Assembly (NCBI GenBank): GCA_049680365.1
Contig: JBAUHQ010000417.1
Span: 1 to 64,000 of the forward strand
DNA from: K23-9 sp049680365
GTDB taxonomy: Bacteria; Planctomycetota; Planctomycetia; Pirellulales; Pirellulaceae
Length of the DNA stretch: 64,000 bases
Direction of reading: 5' to 3'
The notes under the pieces were generated by a model. That model was not told the DNA's origin and searched no databases. It worked only from the letters and a program-made list of their open reading frames with translations. Below are positions 19,046-29,300 of the stretch, one piece after another (within the stretch, counting starts at the first letter, position 1; every line of letters begins with the position of its first letter). The position numbers and the translations under genes are program-made.

Positions 19046-19062
19046 CCAGCTCTCCGAACTGG
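19046..19062. repeat. Short palindrome with AGTTC-TCC-GAACT-like core (copy 2)
   Basis: CCAGCTC and GAACTGG flank TCC, with one mismatch in the stem. It matches the core at 6009-6025 and shares flanking bases (TCG before, A-CG after). It lies between the convergent DUF1501 and mutS genes. Confidence 0.5.
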
Positions 19063-19140
19063 AATCGCTGAATCACTCTTTGTTTGACTGCCAACTGCTG
19101 GGTCAGCTGAGCGACAATCCTGCTAGCAGGTGATGGCTTG

Positions 19141-21759
19141 TTACGACTTTGTTTTCAACTGCTGCTGAGCTTGCTGCAAAAACTGCATCGCTTCGATGGG
19201 CGTCATCGCGTTGACGTCCAGCTTTTGCAGTTCGTCAATCAATGGATGATCGGCATAGCCAAAAAGAGTCAACTGGTAGCTGTTACCCCCGTTTGCTTTG
19301 GGAGGCGCCACTGTAGGCCGATCAAACGCGTCACGATGGTCGGCTTCTAATTGAGCCAAAACATCCTTTGCTCGTTCGTTGACGCTTGCTGGAATCCCAG
19401 CCAATCTAGCAACGTGTATGCCGTAACTTTTATCTGCACCGCCAGCAACGATTCGGTGCAGGAACACCACTTGCTCGTCCCATTCCTTCACCGCCACATT
19501 CATGTTCGCAACTCGCGGCAGCGATTCTTCCAGTTGCGTCAACTCGTGATAGTGCGTCGCGAACAGCGTTCGGCAGCCAATCTGTTCGTGCAAATGCTCG
19601 GTAATCGCCCACGCCAACGAAAGACCATCGTAGGTACTGGTGCCACGGCCAATCTCATCCAAGATCACTAGGCTGCGCGACGTCGCGGTGTTCAGGATCC
19701 GAGCCGTTTCGACCATTTCAACCATGAACGTACTTTGACCGCGACTAAGTTCGTCGCTTGCTCCGACCCGCGCGAAGATTCGATCCGCGACTCCAATCGT
19801 TGCGTTGTCCGCTGGTACAAACGAGCCGGCTTGAGCCAACAGAGTGATCAATGCGATTTGACGAATGTAGGTGCTCTTACCGGCCATGTTCGGACCAGTG
19901 ATCAGGTGGATCATGCCGCCTTCGGGTGACATCACACAATCGTTCGGCACAAATTCGCCCTGTGGCAATGTCACGTCCAGCACCGGGTGCCGGCCAGCCT
20001 CGATTCTCAAAATCGAATCATCCGCCAATTCGGGACGCACCCATCCTCGCACCGCGGCCAATTCGGCAAGTGCCGACAATGTATCCAATTCGGCCATCGC
20101 CGCGGCGACTTCTTGCAGGACCGGCAATTGCCGATGCGTTTGCGCTCGTAAGTCTTGAAAAATCAATTGCTCACGCGAAGCAGCCTTATCGTCCGCAGCG
20201 AGAACTTTTTCTTCGTACTCCTTTAACTCCGGCGTAATATATCGCTCGCAGTTTTTCAGTGTTTGCTTGCGAATAAAGAAGTCTGGCACTTTGTCTTTTT
20301 GACCATTGGAAACTTCCAAAAAGTACCCGAAAACGCGGTTGTAACCGACCTTCAAATTCGTGATGCCGGTTTCGTCCATTTGTCGCTGTTGATACTCAGC
20401 AATCCATTGCTTGCCACCTCGAGCCAATTCTCGCAGTTCATCCAACTCTGAATCAAAACCTGCACGGACAAAATTGCCGTCTCCAGCGTTCAGCGGACAT
20501 TCATCGGCCAACGCGGCGTCCAACTGGCTTCGTAGTTCTGGACAGAGATGCAGGTTTTGTTGAATGCCTTCCAGTCGCTCGGACTTTCGTTCTGTCAATC
20601 GAGCCTTCAGTTTGGGCAGTCCAGCCAAAGTGGTCGAAACTTGCTGAAGATCGCGTGGACCGGTCCGGCCCGTCGCGATTCGCGCCAATAGTCGGCTAAG
20701 ATCGAACGTATCACGCAGCGTTTTTCGCACGTCGGCTCGCAGGGCTTGATCACCCGATAATTCGGAAACCGCGTCATGCCGTTGGCCAATCGCAACTGGA
20801 TCAATCAATGGCGCGGCAATCCAATCGGCCAACATCCGCGATCCCATTGGCGTGCAGGTTTCATCGATCACATCCAACAAAGATCCTTCGCGCGACGCAG
20901 TCCGCAACGTGCGTGTGATCTCTAAACTCCGACGTGTCGATGCATCGATTTGCAATACCGGCGTCTGACGGTGAGAAGTGATCGTGCGAAAGTGATCCAG
21001 GCCGCTACGCTGCGTTTCTTGCAGATACGTCAACACGCCTCCGGCGGCGCGAATTGCAGGTCCATCGTCATCGCCGAAACCGAGCCCCTCCAGATTGTGG
21101 ACGGCAAATTGTTTGCACAGAGTTTCTCTCGCGGCGTCTTCTGCAAATGACCATGCCGGACGTGACGTCCACGACCAAGGCGCGGTTGTGTCGGGGCTAA
21201 ACATCGCGTCGTCTTCACGATAAAGAACTTCGGCAGGTCCGATCCGCGCCAATTCATCTTCTATCCGCGACTGTGGAAAAGTCCCCGCCTCAAAACGTCC
21301 ACTCGAAAGCTCAGCCCACGCGATGCCAGCCATCGGCGGAAGTCCTTGCTTTTCCGCCTTCTTGTCTCGCAACAGATACACGGCAGCGACGTAGTTGGCT
21401 TGCCGCGGATCCAGCAATCCATCGTCGGTCAGCGTACCTGCGCTGACGACACGAGTGATCTCGCGTTTCACTAGACCTTTGGCAGTCTTGGGATCTTCAA
21501 CCTGCTCGCAAACCGCAGCACGAAACCCTGCTTGAATCAGCTTGTGCAGATACGAATCTAGCTGGTGGTGTGGAAAGCCAGCCATCGCGGTGGGATTCTC
21601 GCTGTCCTTGTCACGACTGGTCAGCGTGAGACCAAGTATTTTCGAGGCGACTTTGGCGTCGTCCAAGAATAGTTCGTAGAAATCGCCCATGCGAAAGAAC
21701 AGCAATGCGTCGCCGCACGCCGCTTTCGCCTCATGGTATTGTCGCATCATTGGAGTCAT
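19141..21759 (-). CDS. mutS: DNA mismatch repair protein MutS
   Basis: An 872-residue MutS1. The mismatch-recognition motif GDFYELF is at about residue 26 (Phe-x-Glu). The ATPase domain has Walker A GPNMAGKST at about 625, followed by the ATPase signature DELSRGQSTF, Walker B VILDEIGRGTST and the switch GCRTLFATHYHEL. It recognises base mismatches and starts repair with MutL. Length and domain order are standard. The NIPSNAP gene lies 127 bases upstream on the same strand. Confidence 0.96.
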   Translation of the reverse strand: MTPMMRQYHEAKAACGDALLFFRMGDFYELFLDDAKVASKILGLTLTSRDKDSENPTAMAGFPHHQLDSYLHKLIQAGFRAAVCEQVEDPKTAKGLVKREITRVVSAGTLTDDGLLDPRQANYVAAVYLLRDKKAEKQGLPPMAGIAWAELSSGRFEAGTFPQSRIEDELARIGPAEVLYREDDAMFSPDTTAPWSWTSRPAWSFAEDAARETLCKQFAVHNLEGLGFGDDDGPAIRAAGGVLTYLQETQRSGLDHFRTITSHRQTPVLQIDASTRRSLEITRTLRTASREGSLLDVIDETCTPMGSRMLADWIAAPLIDPVAIGQRHDAVSELSGDQALRADVRKTLRDTFDLSRLLARIATGRTGPRDLQQVSTTLAGLPKLKARLTERKSERLEGIQQNLHLCPELRSQLDAALADECPLNAGDGNFVRAGFDSELDELRELARGGKQWIAEYQQRQMDETGITNLKVGYNRVFGYFLEVSNGQKDKVPDFFIRKQTLKNCERYITPELKEYEEKVLAADDKAASREQLIFQDLRAQTHRQLPVLQEVAAAMAELDTLSALAELAAVRGWVRPELADDSILRIEAGRHPVLDVTLPQGEFVPNDCVMSPEGGMIHLITGPNMAGKSTYIRQIALITLLAQAGSFVPADNATIGVADRIFARVGASDELSRGQSTFMVEMVETARILNTATSRSLVILDEIGRGTSTYDGLSLAWAITEHLHEQIGCRTLFATHYHELTQLEESLPRVANMNVAVKEWDEQVVFLHRIVAGGADKSYGIHVARLAGIPASVNERAKDVLAQLEADHRDAFDRPTVAPPKANGGNSYQLTLFGYADHPLIDELQKLDVNAMTPIEAMQFLQQAQQQLKTKS

Positions 21760-21886
21760 GACGGAAATCCTAGCGAGAACGGTTTCGCGCGGACAGTGTC
21801 CGCAAAAATAGTTTTCCCGGCATCGATGATCGCCGCTTCGGGCGATGACGTTTGGGTAATTTTTACCACGTCAATCGCGGACCAAG

Positions 21887-22672
21887 CTACATCTGAGAAT
21901 ACGATTTGGGGACAAGCACGTACTTGTCGATTTTGCTGACTGTGCCCGCGTATTTGGCGACTTTGCTGAGCACTTTCCAATCCGGATGCGAACGGAACGC
22001 GTCCCACGCTTTCAAGCGAGCCTCATCGCTGGGGTACATCGTCAGATAAGTCAAATTGGGCGTCTGGGGCCCCAAAATCGATTGCCCAATGAAGATCGGC
22101 TTAATGCCGCAATCCAAGAAGATCGGGACTTCGCCATTGTTGAACATGTCGACTTTCAAGTTTCCCAGTCGTTCGTTGGGACTTTCATAGAGTCGCAGTT
22201 CGTAGACACGATCAGCGTTTTGCAAATCGCCTGCATCCACCGTCAATTTGGGCCAGCATTTCATCGACACCAACAATTCGCTGGTGATGCGCTGATAGGG
22301 CGCGTCCGCTTTACCGCCCCTTTCGAACGTCGCTGCGGCAGCACGGTACTGCTCATCGGCTTGCACGGCCTGACGAACCGAAGCAACTTGAGCGGCTGAA
22401 TCCATCGGTATCACCACGACGATGCGTGAGCTGCCACTTTCATCGTTGGCGGCATTGGCAAAAACGCCCACGGGGCCGATGCCTGCTCGTTGGAGTGCGG
22501 GCAACAAGGCGTCCTGCAGATACTGATCGGTCACTGCTTGATCAGTCTTTTCGCCCAGCAAATAGCTTCGGACTTCATAGTACTGGGGCTGGGTTTCGGC
22601 GCCATCGACAGACGATAAGCCGGCAAAAACCGACGTAAAAAGAGTGAGGGCACAACAGGAGATCGTTTTCAT
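21887..22672 (-). CDS. Secreted NIPSNAP-family protein with tandem domains
   Basis: A 261-residue protein with a signal peptide ending near VDGAE at residue 25. Two related ferredoxin-like halves are visible: YYEVRSYLL... at about 30-130 and RVYELRLYESPNERLGNLKVDMF... at about 155-255, the second being the best NIPSNAP match (KAWDAFRSHPDWK). Common in planctomycetes and other bacteria; NIPSNAP domains resemble dimeric alpha-beta-barrel proteins, but the exported bacterial forms have no assigned function. Confidence 0.82.
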   Translation of the reverse strand: MKTISCCALTLFTSVFAGLSSVDGAETQPQYYEVRSYLLGEKTDQAVTDQYLQDALLPALQRAGIGPVGVFANAANDESGSSRIVVVIPMDSAAQVASVRQAVQADEQYRAAAATFERGGKADAPYQRITSELLVSMKCWPKLTVDAGDLQNADRVYELRLYESPNERLGNLKVDMFNNGEVPIFLDCGIKPIFIGQSILGPQTPNLTYLTMYPSDEARLKAWDAFRSHPDWKVLSKVAKYAGTVSKIDKYVLVPKSYSQM

Positions 22673-22867
22673 CGTTTATCCATGGAGTCGGAGAACCGGG
22701 TGTCGATGATAACGGGCCATTTACCTGACAGCGGTGGTGTGGCCTGTTTCGACGCCCCACATCATAATCCCGCACAGCACGCCCTGACCACTGCCGCGAT
22801 TCTACGCTTGTAAAAGCGAGATTTTCGGATTCCGATTTCTTCTTTCACTGATTGACGGACCTTCACG

Positions 22868-23782
22868 ATGATCGAACTTCTTGAATCAACCTTCTCGATT
22901 TTTGGCAATATGATGCCCGCGTTTTCGCTTCTGGGTGAAGCCGTCGCGCACGGCGAAGTTGCCGATGCCGTCGCCGCACCATCCAACGAAAGCCTGTTTT
23001 CGATTGCCGGGATTTTTACATTGGGAATGTTGATTCTGCTGCAAGTCGTACTTGGCTTTGACAACTTGCTGTACATCTCGATCGAGAGCAAACGTGTCCC
23101 CGAAGAAAGTCAATCGAAAGTTCGCAAGCTCGGGATTGGACTGGCAATCGTGTTTCGAATCATCCTGCTGTTTGTCGTCATAAAACTGATCGCACTTCTT
23201 CAGGACGCATTCGTTAACATCGACACCCGCTTTGTCAAAGCCAGCATTTCCGGGCATAGCCTGATCGTAATTTTCGGCGGCGGTTTTATTTTGTACACGG
23301 CAGTCAAAGAGATCTATCACCTGCTGTCGGTGCCCGGCATCGATCATGAAGGCGAATCAGGCGGAGGCTCATCGGTGGGCAAAGCAGTCGCGATGATCGT
23401 GGTGATGAACCTTGTGTTTTCGTTCGATTCGATTCTTAGCGCGATGGCTTTGACTGAAAACTTGGCCATCATGGCAACGGCGATCATCTTCAGCGGCCTG
23501 ATGATGATCTGGTTGGCCGATCACGTCGCCGAGTTCTTGAAGAAGAATCGCATGTACGAAGTCCTGGGGCTGTTTGTGCTGTTCATCGTCGGCGTCATGC
23601 TCGTCAGCGAAGGCGGCCACTTGGCGGAACTGCAGTTTTTTGGACACCCCGTTCACGCGATGTCCAAGAGCACTTTCTACTTTGTGCTCGCCGTGCTGAT
23701 CGTCGTTGACGTCGTGCAAGCTCGCTTCCAAAAGAACCTGCTGGCACAGCAAGCAGCCAAAGAAAAGAAGCTGGTTGCCTAA
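22868..23782 (+). CDS. TerC-family integral membrane protein
   Basis: A 304-residue polytopic protein with about seven to eight membrane segments. Family motifs are VVLGFDNLLYI (Asp-Asn in the first helix pair) and the repeat copy VFSFDSILSAMAL, which together form the likely metal-binding acidic pair. TerC homologues (MeeF/MeeY, Alx) export manganese; that is the best guess here. A soluble charged tail follows the last helix. Divergent from the NIPSNAP gene and convergent with the surface-protein gene, 34 bases apart. No yybP-ykoY (Mn2+) riboswitch is recognisable in its leader. Confidence 0.85.
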   Translation: MIELLESTFSIFGNMMPAFSLLGEAVAHGEVADAVAAPSNESLFSIAGIFTLGMLILLQVVLGFDNLLYISIESKRVPEESQSKVRKLGIGLAIVFRIILLFVVIKLIALLQDAFVNIDTRFVKASISGHSLIVIFGGGFILYTAVKEIYHLLSVPGIDHEGESGGGSSVGKAVAMIVVMNLVFSFDSILSAMALTENLAIMATAIIFSGLMMIWLADHVAEFLKKNRMYEVLGLFVLFIVGVMLVSEGGHLAELQFFGHPVHAMSKSTFYFVLAVLIVVDVVQARFQKNLLAQQAAKEKKLVA

Positions 23783-23816
23783 CACGGCAACCGTGCCTCG
23801 AGCGACTGAACGTCAG

Positions 23817-26800
23817 CTAGGACATCTCATCCAAGAGCGATTCCAGCGAAGCATCCACACCGTCAGCAAACTGCTCGGCGGTGAGTTCCGATTCGCCATC
23901 GAGTGCATTAGCGTCCCGCTTCGACCGCAAAGAATCGTCCGAAGCATACTGAGCTACCGGCGTCATCTTTGCTTGGCTCTTGCGATGGCTCTCCTGCGGG
24001 ACGTCCAGTGGCACTCGCGGCTCCGCGTCCGTTTCAGTGGAATCAGCAATTCGGTCACTTGGCAATATCTGCTCGCCATTGGCGTCCTCGCCACCGACCG
24101 TATCGCTTCGCGTTTGCCGTAGTTCATCCAATGCGTTTAACACCAGCAAGATATCAAGCGGTGAAACGATGCCATCACCATTGACGTCGTAATTAAATCG
24201 AGGATCAACCGCCCCAATTTCGCCTGCGCCATTTTCGTTGATGTAATTAATGATCAGCAAAGCGTCCAATGGACTCACCTCGCCCGAGCCATTGACATCG
24301 AACGGCAAAACATGGTTGTGGTAAGGCGTCGAATTTTCCGTCACGACAATGACAAATGTTTCCGCTACAGCTTCAAATGTTCCTGACACATCACGAGCTT
24401 CGATTGTCAATTGAATTTCTTCTTGCTCGGACCGGTTTACCCAGAGATCGTCAACTAGCTTTAGCTCCGATCCGACGATCTCAAAACGAGCGTCATCGAC
24501 CGTTGCTGTATAACCATCGCCCATCACGTTGCCGTCGATAATCACGTCGCCGACCACTGCGCCAGGTGCTAGCTCCAACACGGATTGGTTGGACAAAGCA
24601 ACGGTCGAAACGGCTTCGACAACATCCAAAACGTTGATCACCAACGGGTCTGTGCGGGAATCATCATACTTCGTGTCAGTCACCGTTACATTCAAAGTCA
24701 CGGTTGGTTCCGCTTCGTAATCTAATGACACACCAGGTGCCAACATCAACTGCACTCCGTCAACAACAAACCGGCTATCGTCAACAGTAAAGACCTGCTC
24801 ATCTGACCCGTCTTCGTCGTATGCGTAAAGGATCGCAATCGGCTGGCCCGGCATGTTCTCTTTGACTTCCGCCTTGTCTGGCTGAATCGTCTCTATTGGA
24901 TCGTTTCCGTCGACGACCTGCAGCGTAAAAACACCTAGGCTGTTGTAGTTGCTGTCGTAGATTTCAAACTGGATCGACGGTTCACGTTCGTAGTTGATCA
25001 CACCGTTACCGACGAAGACTAATTGGTCCCCTTGAATCTCAAAACGAGGATCATCGACGATCAACTCGTTTTCGTCACCTTCGTCTGGATCAACGATCAC
25101 GACGGGCCCAACGATTGTTACCGGCAGAATATTCTCAGCAATCTCGTCTACCTGCAGGATGACTTGCGGCGGATCATCAACAGGTGACACATCGACTGGC
25201 ATCGCAAAGACTCGCGATGATCCGCGACCGTCATGCAAAATGACGGGCAAAGCATCGACTCCATAAACGTTTGCGTCTGGCGTGTAGTAAACGCTTCCAT
25301 CAACCGTGACCAAGCCCGTCCCCTGAGTGGGTGCTCCCATCATCAGGATCACAATTCGATCCTCGTCCGCATCCGTCGCAGTGGTCAATGCGCCGACAGT
25401 CGAAGGTACAAAAAACGATTCATCTTCGTTGGTGTAGTAGGATGGCACCGTCGAGAAGGTCGGAAGCTCGTTTTCGCCTTGCAAGTAGACACCAAACGAA
25501 TTCGCGTCACTGTCTTGGCCGCCGACCAATGTCACGTGATGCGAAGCAGGCTTGATCAAAGAAACGCGTGTTGTACCTTTGTCGCCCCACAGCACCAGCG
25601 AATTGGATTGCTGAATCTCGATGGACTCAACCGTGCCAATGTCTTCTGATTCGACACGCAACGTTGCCAGTGAAACGCCATCGCGAGCGTCGTACAGTTT
25701 CAAAGTCGATTCTGTCACGGATGCTGCAACGATCAGTTCCCGCTGTCCATCAATTGCAATGGGCCCCGTCACGTCGGGCAAACTTACTAAGAGCGCAAAG
25801 TCAGCGTTGGTATCGTAGACCGATACGCCGCCATCAACCGACCTCAATGCGACCAGGCCCGATGCATCGTCATAGTCAAGCAGTGTTGTCGTATTTGTCA
25901 GGTTGGTTGGAAAGTACGAAATGGGCGAACCAGTGGCGTTGCTCCAAAGCGAAACCTGCATCCCTGTTTCGGTTCCAGTGTCGCCGACCCATTGCCCGGC
26001 CCACGCGACGACTGAGCGGTTGCCTGTTTGTGAAGCGATGACTTGCGCGTCGACAGGAAACTCCGCACCAAAATCGTTGATGACAATTCCGGCCTCGACA
26101 TCAGAAGCATCGATACTGCGAACCAAGGTGGCATCATCGGCTTGCTGGAGTAGCAAACCATGCCCATTTTGATCGATGGCGACGTTGGACCAAGCGGTCG
26201 ATGAACCATCGCCCAACAGATCGATCGGAGTCGCCGACTTCTGGACAGGATCGACTAGCCACGCTGAATCTGAAAAACCGTCTCCTCCGACGACCAAATA
26301 ACTGCCATTGGGAAGCTCTTGGACAGCGACAGCGGAGTTAGAGATCAGCACGCTTTGCATAGTGCCGTCTGAATAATCCCCCAGCGTCAAACCATTGCTG
26401 GTCACGATTGCCGCCTGCGCCCCATTTGTGGCTCCCGAAGTTGCACCGGCAACTAGGACAGACACTCCATTGCGAGTCGCTTCAACCGGTGTGACTTGTG
26501 ATTGCGATGTCGAACCATCGTACAACCGCACATGGTATTGGCCGTCGGGCAATCCAACGAACGAATAACTTCCACTGTCATCGGTAATTGAAAACGGCTC
26601 GCCGGTGTCTATCGCAGCGTTTTCATTGATGTCCAGGTACACCAAACGTCGTGCGAGTGACTGTTCGCTTGGTTCCTGTCGGTATGAATGATCCAGGTCC
26701 TCGAAGACCGTGCCCGTAATCGCGGCAAGGACTCGCCGATTGGCCAATTGTTCCAGAACCAAGCGACGACGAAGACTCACTCTTTTTTGAGACTTGGCGG

Positions 26801-26828
26801 TGGATCGGCGATAAGGGCGATAGTCCAT
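23817..26828 (-). CDS. Large surface protein with SdrD-B-like, cadherin-like and dockerin domains
   Basis: A 1003-residue protein. The basic N-terminus followed by LEQLANRRVLAA is a sorting-type motif typical of large planctomycete exported proteins. An SdrD-B/prealbumin-like domain follows (about 37-110, GTVFEDLDHSYRQEP...GSYSFVGLPDGQYHV), then a beta-propeller-like region to about 430, several cadherin/Ig-like repeats ('DPRFEIQGDQLVFVG', 'DDSRFVVDGVQLMLAPG', 'DDARFEIVGSELKLVD') at about 470-830, and a dockerin type I pair with two EF loops, DVNGSGEVSPLD and DVNGDGIVSPLD, at about 850-915. A disordered acidic tail ends it. Probably an extracellular adhesion or scaffold protein; no partner cohesin is in the window. 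Confidence 0.85.
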   Translation of the reverse strand: MDYRPYRRSTAKSQKRVSLRRRLVLEQLANRRVLAAITGTVFEDLDHSYRQEPSEQSLARRLVYLDINENAAIDTGEPFSITDDSGSYSFVGLPDGQYHVRLYDGSTSQSQVTPVEATRNGVSVLVAGATSGATNGAQAAIVTSNGLTLGDYSDGTMQSVLISNSAVAVQELPNGSYLVVGGDGFSDSAWLVDPVQKSATPIDLLGDGSSTAWSNVAIDQNGHGLLLQQADDATLVRSIDASDVEAGIVINDFGAEFPVDAQVIASQTGNRSVVAWAGQWVGDTGTETGMQVSLWSNATGSPISYFPTNLTNTTTLLDYDDASGLVALRSVDGGVSVYDTNADFALLVSLPDVTGPIAIDGQRELIVAASVTESTLKLYDARDGVSLATLRVESEDIGTVESIEIQQSNSLVLWGDKGTTRVSLIKPASHHVTLVGGQDSDANSFGVYLQGENELPTFSTVPSYYTNEDESFFVPSTVGALTTATDADEDRIVILMMGAPTQGTGLVTVDGSVYYTPDANVYGVDALPVILHDGRGSSRVFAMPVDVSPVDDPPQVILQVDEIAENILPVTIVGPVVIVDPDEGDENELIVDDPRFEIQGDQLVFVGNGVINYEREPSIQFEIYDSNYNSLGVFTLQVVDGNDPIETIQPDKAEVKENMPGQPIAILYAYDEDGSDEQVFTVDDSRFVVDGVQLMLAPGVSLDYEAEPTVTLNVTVTDTKYDDSRTDPLVINVLDVVEAVSTVALSNQSVLELAPGAVVGDVIIDGNVMGDGYTATVDDARFEIVGSELKLVDDLWVNRSEQEEIQLTIEARDVSGTFEAVAETFVIVVTENSTPYHNHVLPFDVNGSGEVSPLDALLIINYINENGAGEIGAVDPRFNYDVNGDGIVSPLDILLVLNALDELRQTRSDTVGGEDANGEQILPSDRIADSTETDAEPRVPLDVPQESHRKSQAKMTPVAQYASDDSLRSKRDANALDGESELTAEQFADGVDASLESLLDEMS

Positions 26829-27279
26829 TGATTTATTGATCAGGCCGAACAGTGACTATGATGAAACGAGTAGTGAGGACGCTGAAACACAATTAAATCG
26901 ACACGTTAGATTCAAGCGGCGATTGATCGGACACGCTGCGGGGATTAGACGACCACGACGTCGATTAGTTCCTAAGAAGTTGGGCGTTCACTGCTATCAA
27001 TCATGGCGTTCGCATCACCCTGGCTTTCGTGACGCAAAACCCTGATGGTTTCTCTCAAATAAGCATACAAAACCCGCATTTTAGGTCTTTCCGAGCCAAA
27101 TTTAGCCCCACCCAATTTTGCATTGCGTCTATCATACGCGGATAAGGAGAACTTGAGTGGTGTAATTTCTTGCTCAAGAGTGGAAAAATTGCCCCAAAAA
27201 TCGGTTTACCCGGAATTTCCCCTCTCATTGCTCGCCCTCTGCCAGTTTTGTCGTTCTAGACACGTCTTGGAATATTCCC
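26829..27279. other. AT-rich divergent intergenic region
   Basis: Lies between the start of the surface-protein gene and the start of the Met/Glu-rich protein gene and must hold both promoters. It is clearly more AT-rich than its surroundings from about 27050. No hexamers, hairpins or repeats stand out. Confidence 0.4.
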
Positions 27280-29013
27280 ATGAAGCCTTCGATTGCCCCG
27301 AATACTCATTTCTTCGCCCCTCGCGGCAAAGGCCTGGAAACTAATCATTACGCAACCTGGAAACGCGATCGCTGCCGAATTGTGGCATCACTGGCGCTCG
27401 CAGCTGTTGCGACTTTGACGATGGGCCAAGGATTCACGTTTGCACAAAGCGACGGCAGTGACGCGGATCAAAGCCAATCAGCAGACACGGATTACGGCGC
27501 GGATTATGGCGGCGAGATGGACGACATGTACATGGAAATGGACGATTCGATGGGACGCGATGGCGGGTATCCCAGCTCACGAGGCACGGCCAAAGGCGGC
27601 GATCCGAATCTAGCCCGAATGGAGGTGGCTCAAGAGGCCTTGCAATCCATGTTGACCAGCATGGACCTTTCACCACTTTCAGCTCCAGCTGAGAGCATTG
27701 GCGTGAACATCCAAGCCGGCCCCGAACTAAGAAACGATGCAGAGACCGCTTACAAATCGGGCAACTATCCAGCGGCAATGCAGATTTTCTTTTCACACAT
27801 GGTGACAGAATACGATCAAGCACGCGTGGCACTTCAAACAGTCAAGTACAGCCGTCTTCTTCGTCGCCCGGTTTGGCAAATTCGCTGGGGTGTCTCTTAC
27901 ATGGTTCGTGGCGAGGAAGGCGTGACTGACTTCTCGCCAATCCTGGCTGGAAAAACAACTCCCATGCAAAACGGAAATGGTGGTCGCCCCGGCATGGACA
28001 ACGAAGACATGGGAATGAGCGACTATCCAGGTTCGGAAACCGATTACTCGGGTTCGGGCAGCGATGACATGGAGATGGAGATGGGCATGGAAATGGAGAT
28101 GGAGATGGGCATGAGCGATCCTATGGGGCGAGGTGGACCGAACCGTGGTGCCAATTCGCCCATGGCACTCGCTCCCGTTTCGCGAAAAATGCTCGACGAT
28201 GGAGCCAGCGAGCAGATGAATAAATACCTTGGGTTAGTAGCCGAGGTCGTCGAAAGAGAATTTACAAAACGATATCGTCAGAGTGACTTTGGCACGGCTT
28301 TGAACGGCGTGGCGGCAACGGGACCCGAAAATGCTGAGCCCGTCCCCGCTGCCCATCCAGGTACAAAGGCCGCACTGCCAACGACTTCTCTTCGAGGCCC
28401 GGTGGATGAATTGCTCGCACGATGCCCCGAAACGGCGACACTATGGACTCCCGGATTGATGTTTTTCGGGCAGACGGAATCAAAAGAGGCAATTGAAGCA
28501 GCACGTTTGGATCAGGTAGATTTCCTCCTGCACTTTGATGTGATCTTGAAAGTCAATCGCAATCAACAAACGCAGAACATCTCGCGATGCCGATTGATCA
28601 GCACTGCCACCGGCAAGTCGCTGACCGTGTCAAAACCGATGGATTCGCTGGAAGTTTCGCAGCTGGTGCGAGCCGGCCGTACGTCAGAACAATCCTACGT
28701 CGAAGAGCAACTTGCTAATCTCTTTATGGTCATCGACCGAGATATCAAAACGACTGAGATGCCAAAACTGACGGCAGAGATTGCCAAAAAACGTGTCGGC
28801 ACAATACTATCTGCGTCACCAGAGAATCGCTTGAGAGCACTGTCAGAAGTCCGCCTCTATCAAACCCAAGAGCTACTGACCGTAGAGGATGTCGCAACCG
28901 CTTTCGAGATCCTTGGTGGAGAAGAAGGGCTGGCCTTGCTGTATGGACCGCTGGAGCAAAAAATGAGCATCGCTCGAGAATGGGTAGTTGCAGGGCTTGG
29001 TAGATCGAAATAA
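27280..29013 (+). CDS. Exported Met/Asp/Glu-rich protein of unknown function
   Basis: A 577-residue protein. The N-terminus is long and basic before a hydrophobic segment at about 32-52, ending GFTFAQS, as in planctomycete signal peptides. Two low-complexity tracts rich in Met, Asp and Glu follow, at about 75-95 and 235-290; the second contains alternating Met-Glu repeats. A TPR-like segment (AETAYKSGNYPAAMQIFFSHM) is at about 150-175, and the C-terminal half is alpha-helical and charged with no known motif. Met/acidic tracts could bind copper or another metal. Monocistronic by spacing. I cannot assign a function. Confidence 0.7.
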   Translation: MKPSIAPNTHFFAPRGKGLETNHYATWKRDRCRIVASLALAAVATLTMGQGFTFAQSDGSDADQSQSADTDYGADYGGEMDDMYMEMDDSMGRDGGYPSSRGTAKGGDPNLARMEVAQEALQSMLTSMDLSPLSAPAESIGVNIQAGPELRNDAETAYKSGNYPAAMQIFFSHMVTEYDQARVALQTVKYSRLLRRPVWQIRWGVSYMVRGEEGVTDFSPILAGKTTPMQNGNGGRPGMDNEDMGMSDYPGSETDYSGSGSDDMEMEMGMEMEMEMGMSDPMGRGGPNRGANSPMALAPVSRKMLDDGASEQMNKYLGLVAEVVEREFTKRYRQSDFGTALNGVAATGPENAEPVPAAHPGTKAALPTTSLRGPVDELLARCPETATLWTPGLMFFGQTESKEAIEAARLDQVDFLLHFDVILKVNRNQQTQNISRCRLISTATGKSLTVSKPMDSLEVSQLVRAGRTSEQSYVEEQLANLFMVIDRDIKTTEMPKLTAEIAKKRVGTILSASPENRLRALSEVRLYQTQELLTVEDVATAFEILGGEEGLALLYGPLEQKMSIAREWVVAGLGRSK

Positions 29014-29300
29014 AGCTCTTCAAAGTTAATGCTGCAGCTCGTAATGCAATGAGCAGCCTACTTTGATTTTCTCTAGCCAGAAATCGGATCACAAGTCACC
29101 AGACTTAACTTGGTGACACCCTACACACGATTGCTTGGCGACTAACGCGCTGACCAGTAGTGGGGAATCGCTCGTAGAATTCTACACATGATCTTCCCCA
29201 AGCTAGTTTGACTTAGGCTCCTGAAGATGCCTCCCCCAATAGCTTCGCAGGCTGCGACCGGAAATTCACGGTGCAAACGATCATCGAATCAGTATTTTGA

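Noticed and set aside
22673..22867. Possible yybP-ykoY manganese riboswitch before the TerC-family gene
   Set aside because: TerC genes often carry this riboswitch, but the conserved core elements are not found in the leader.
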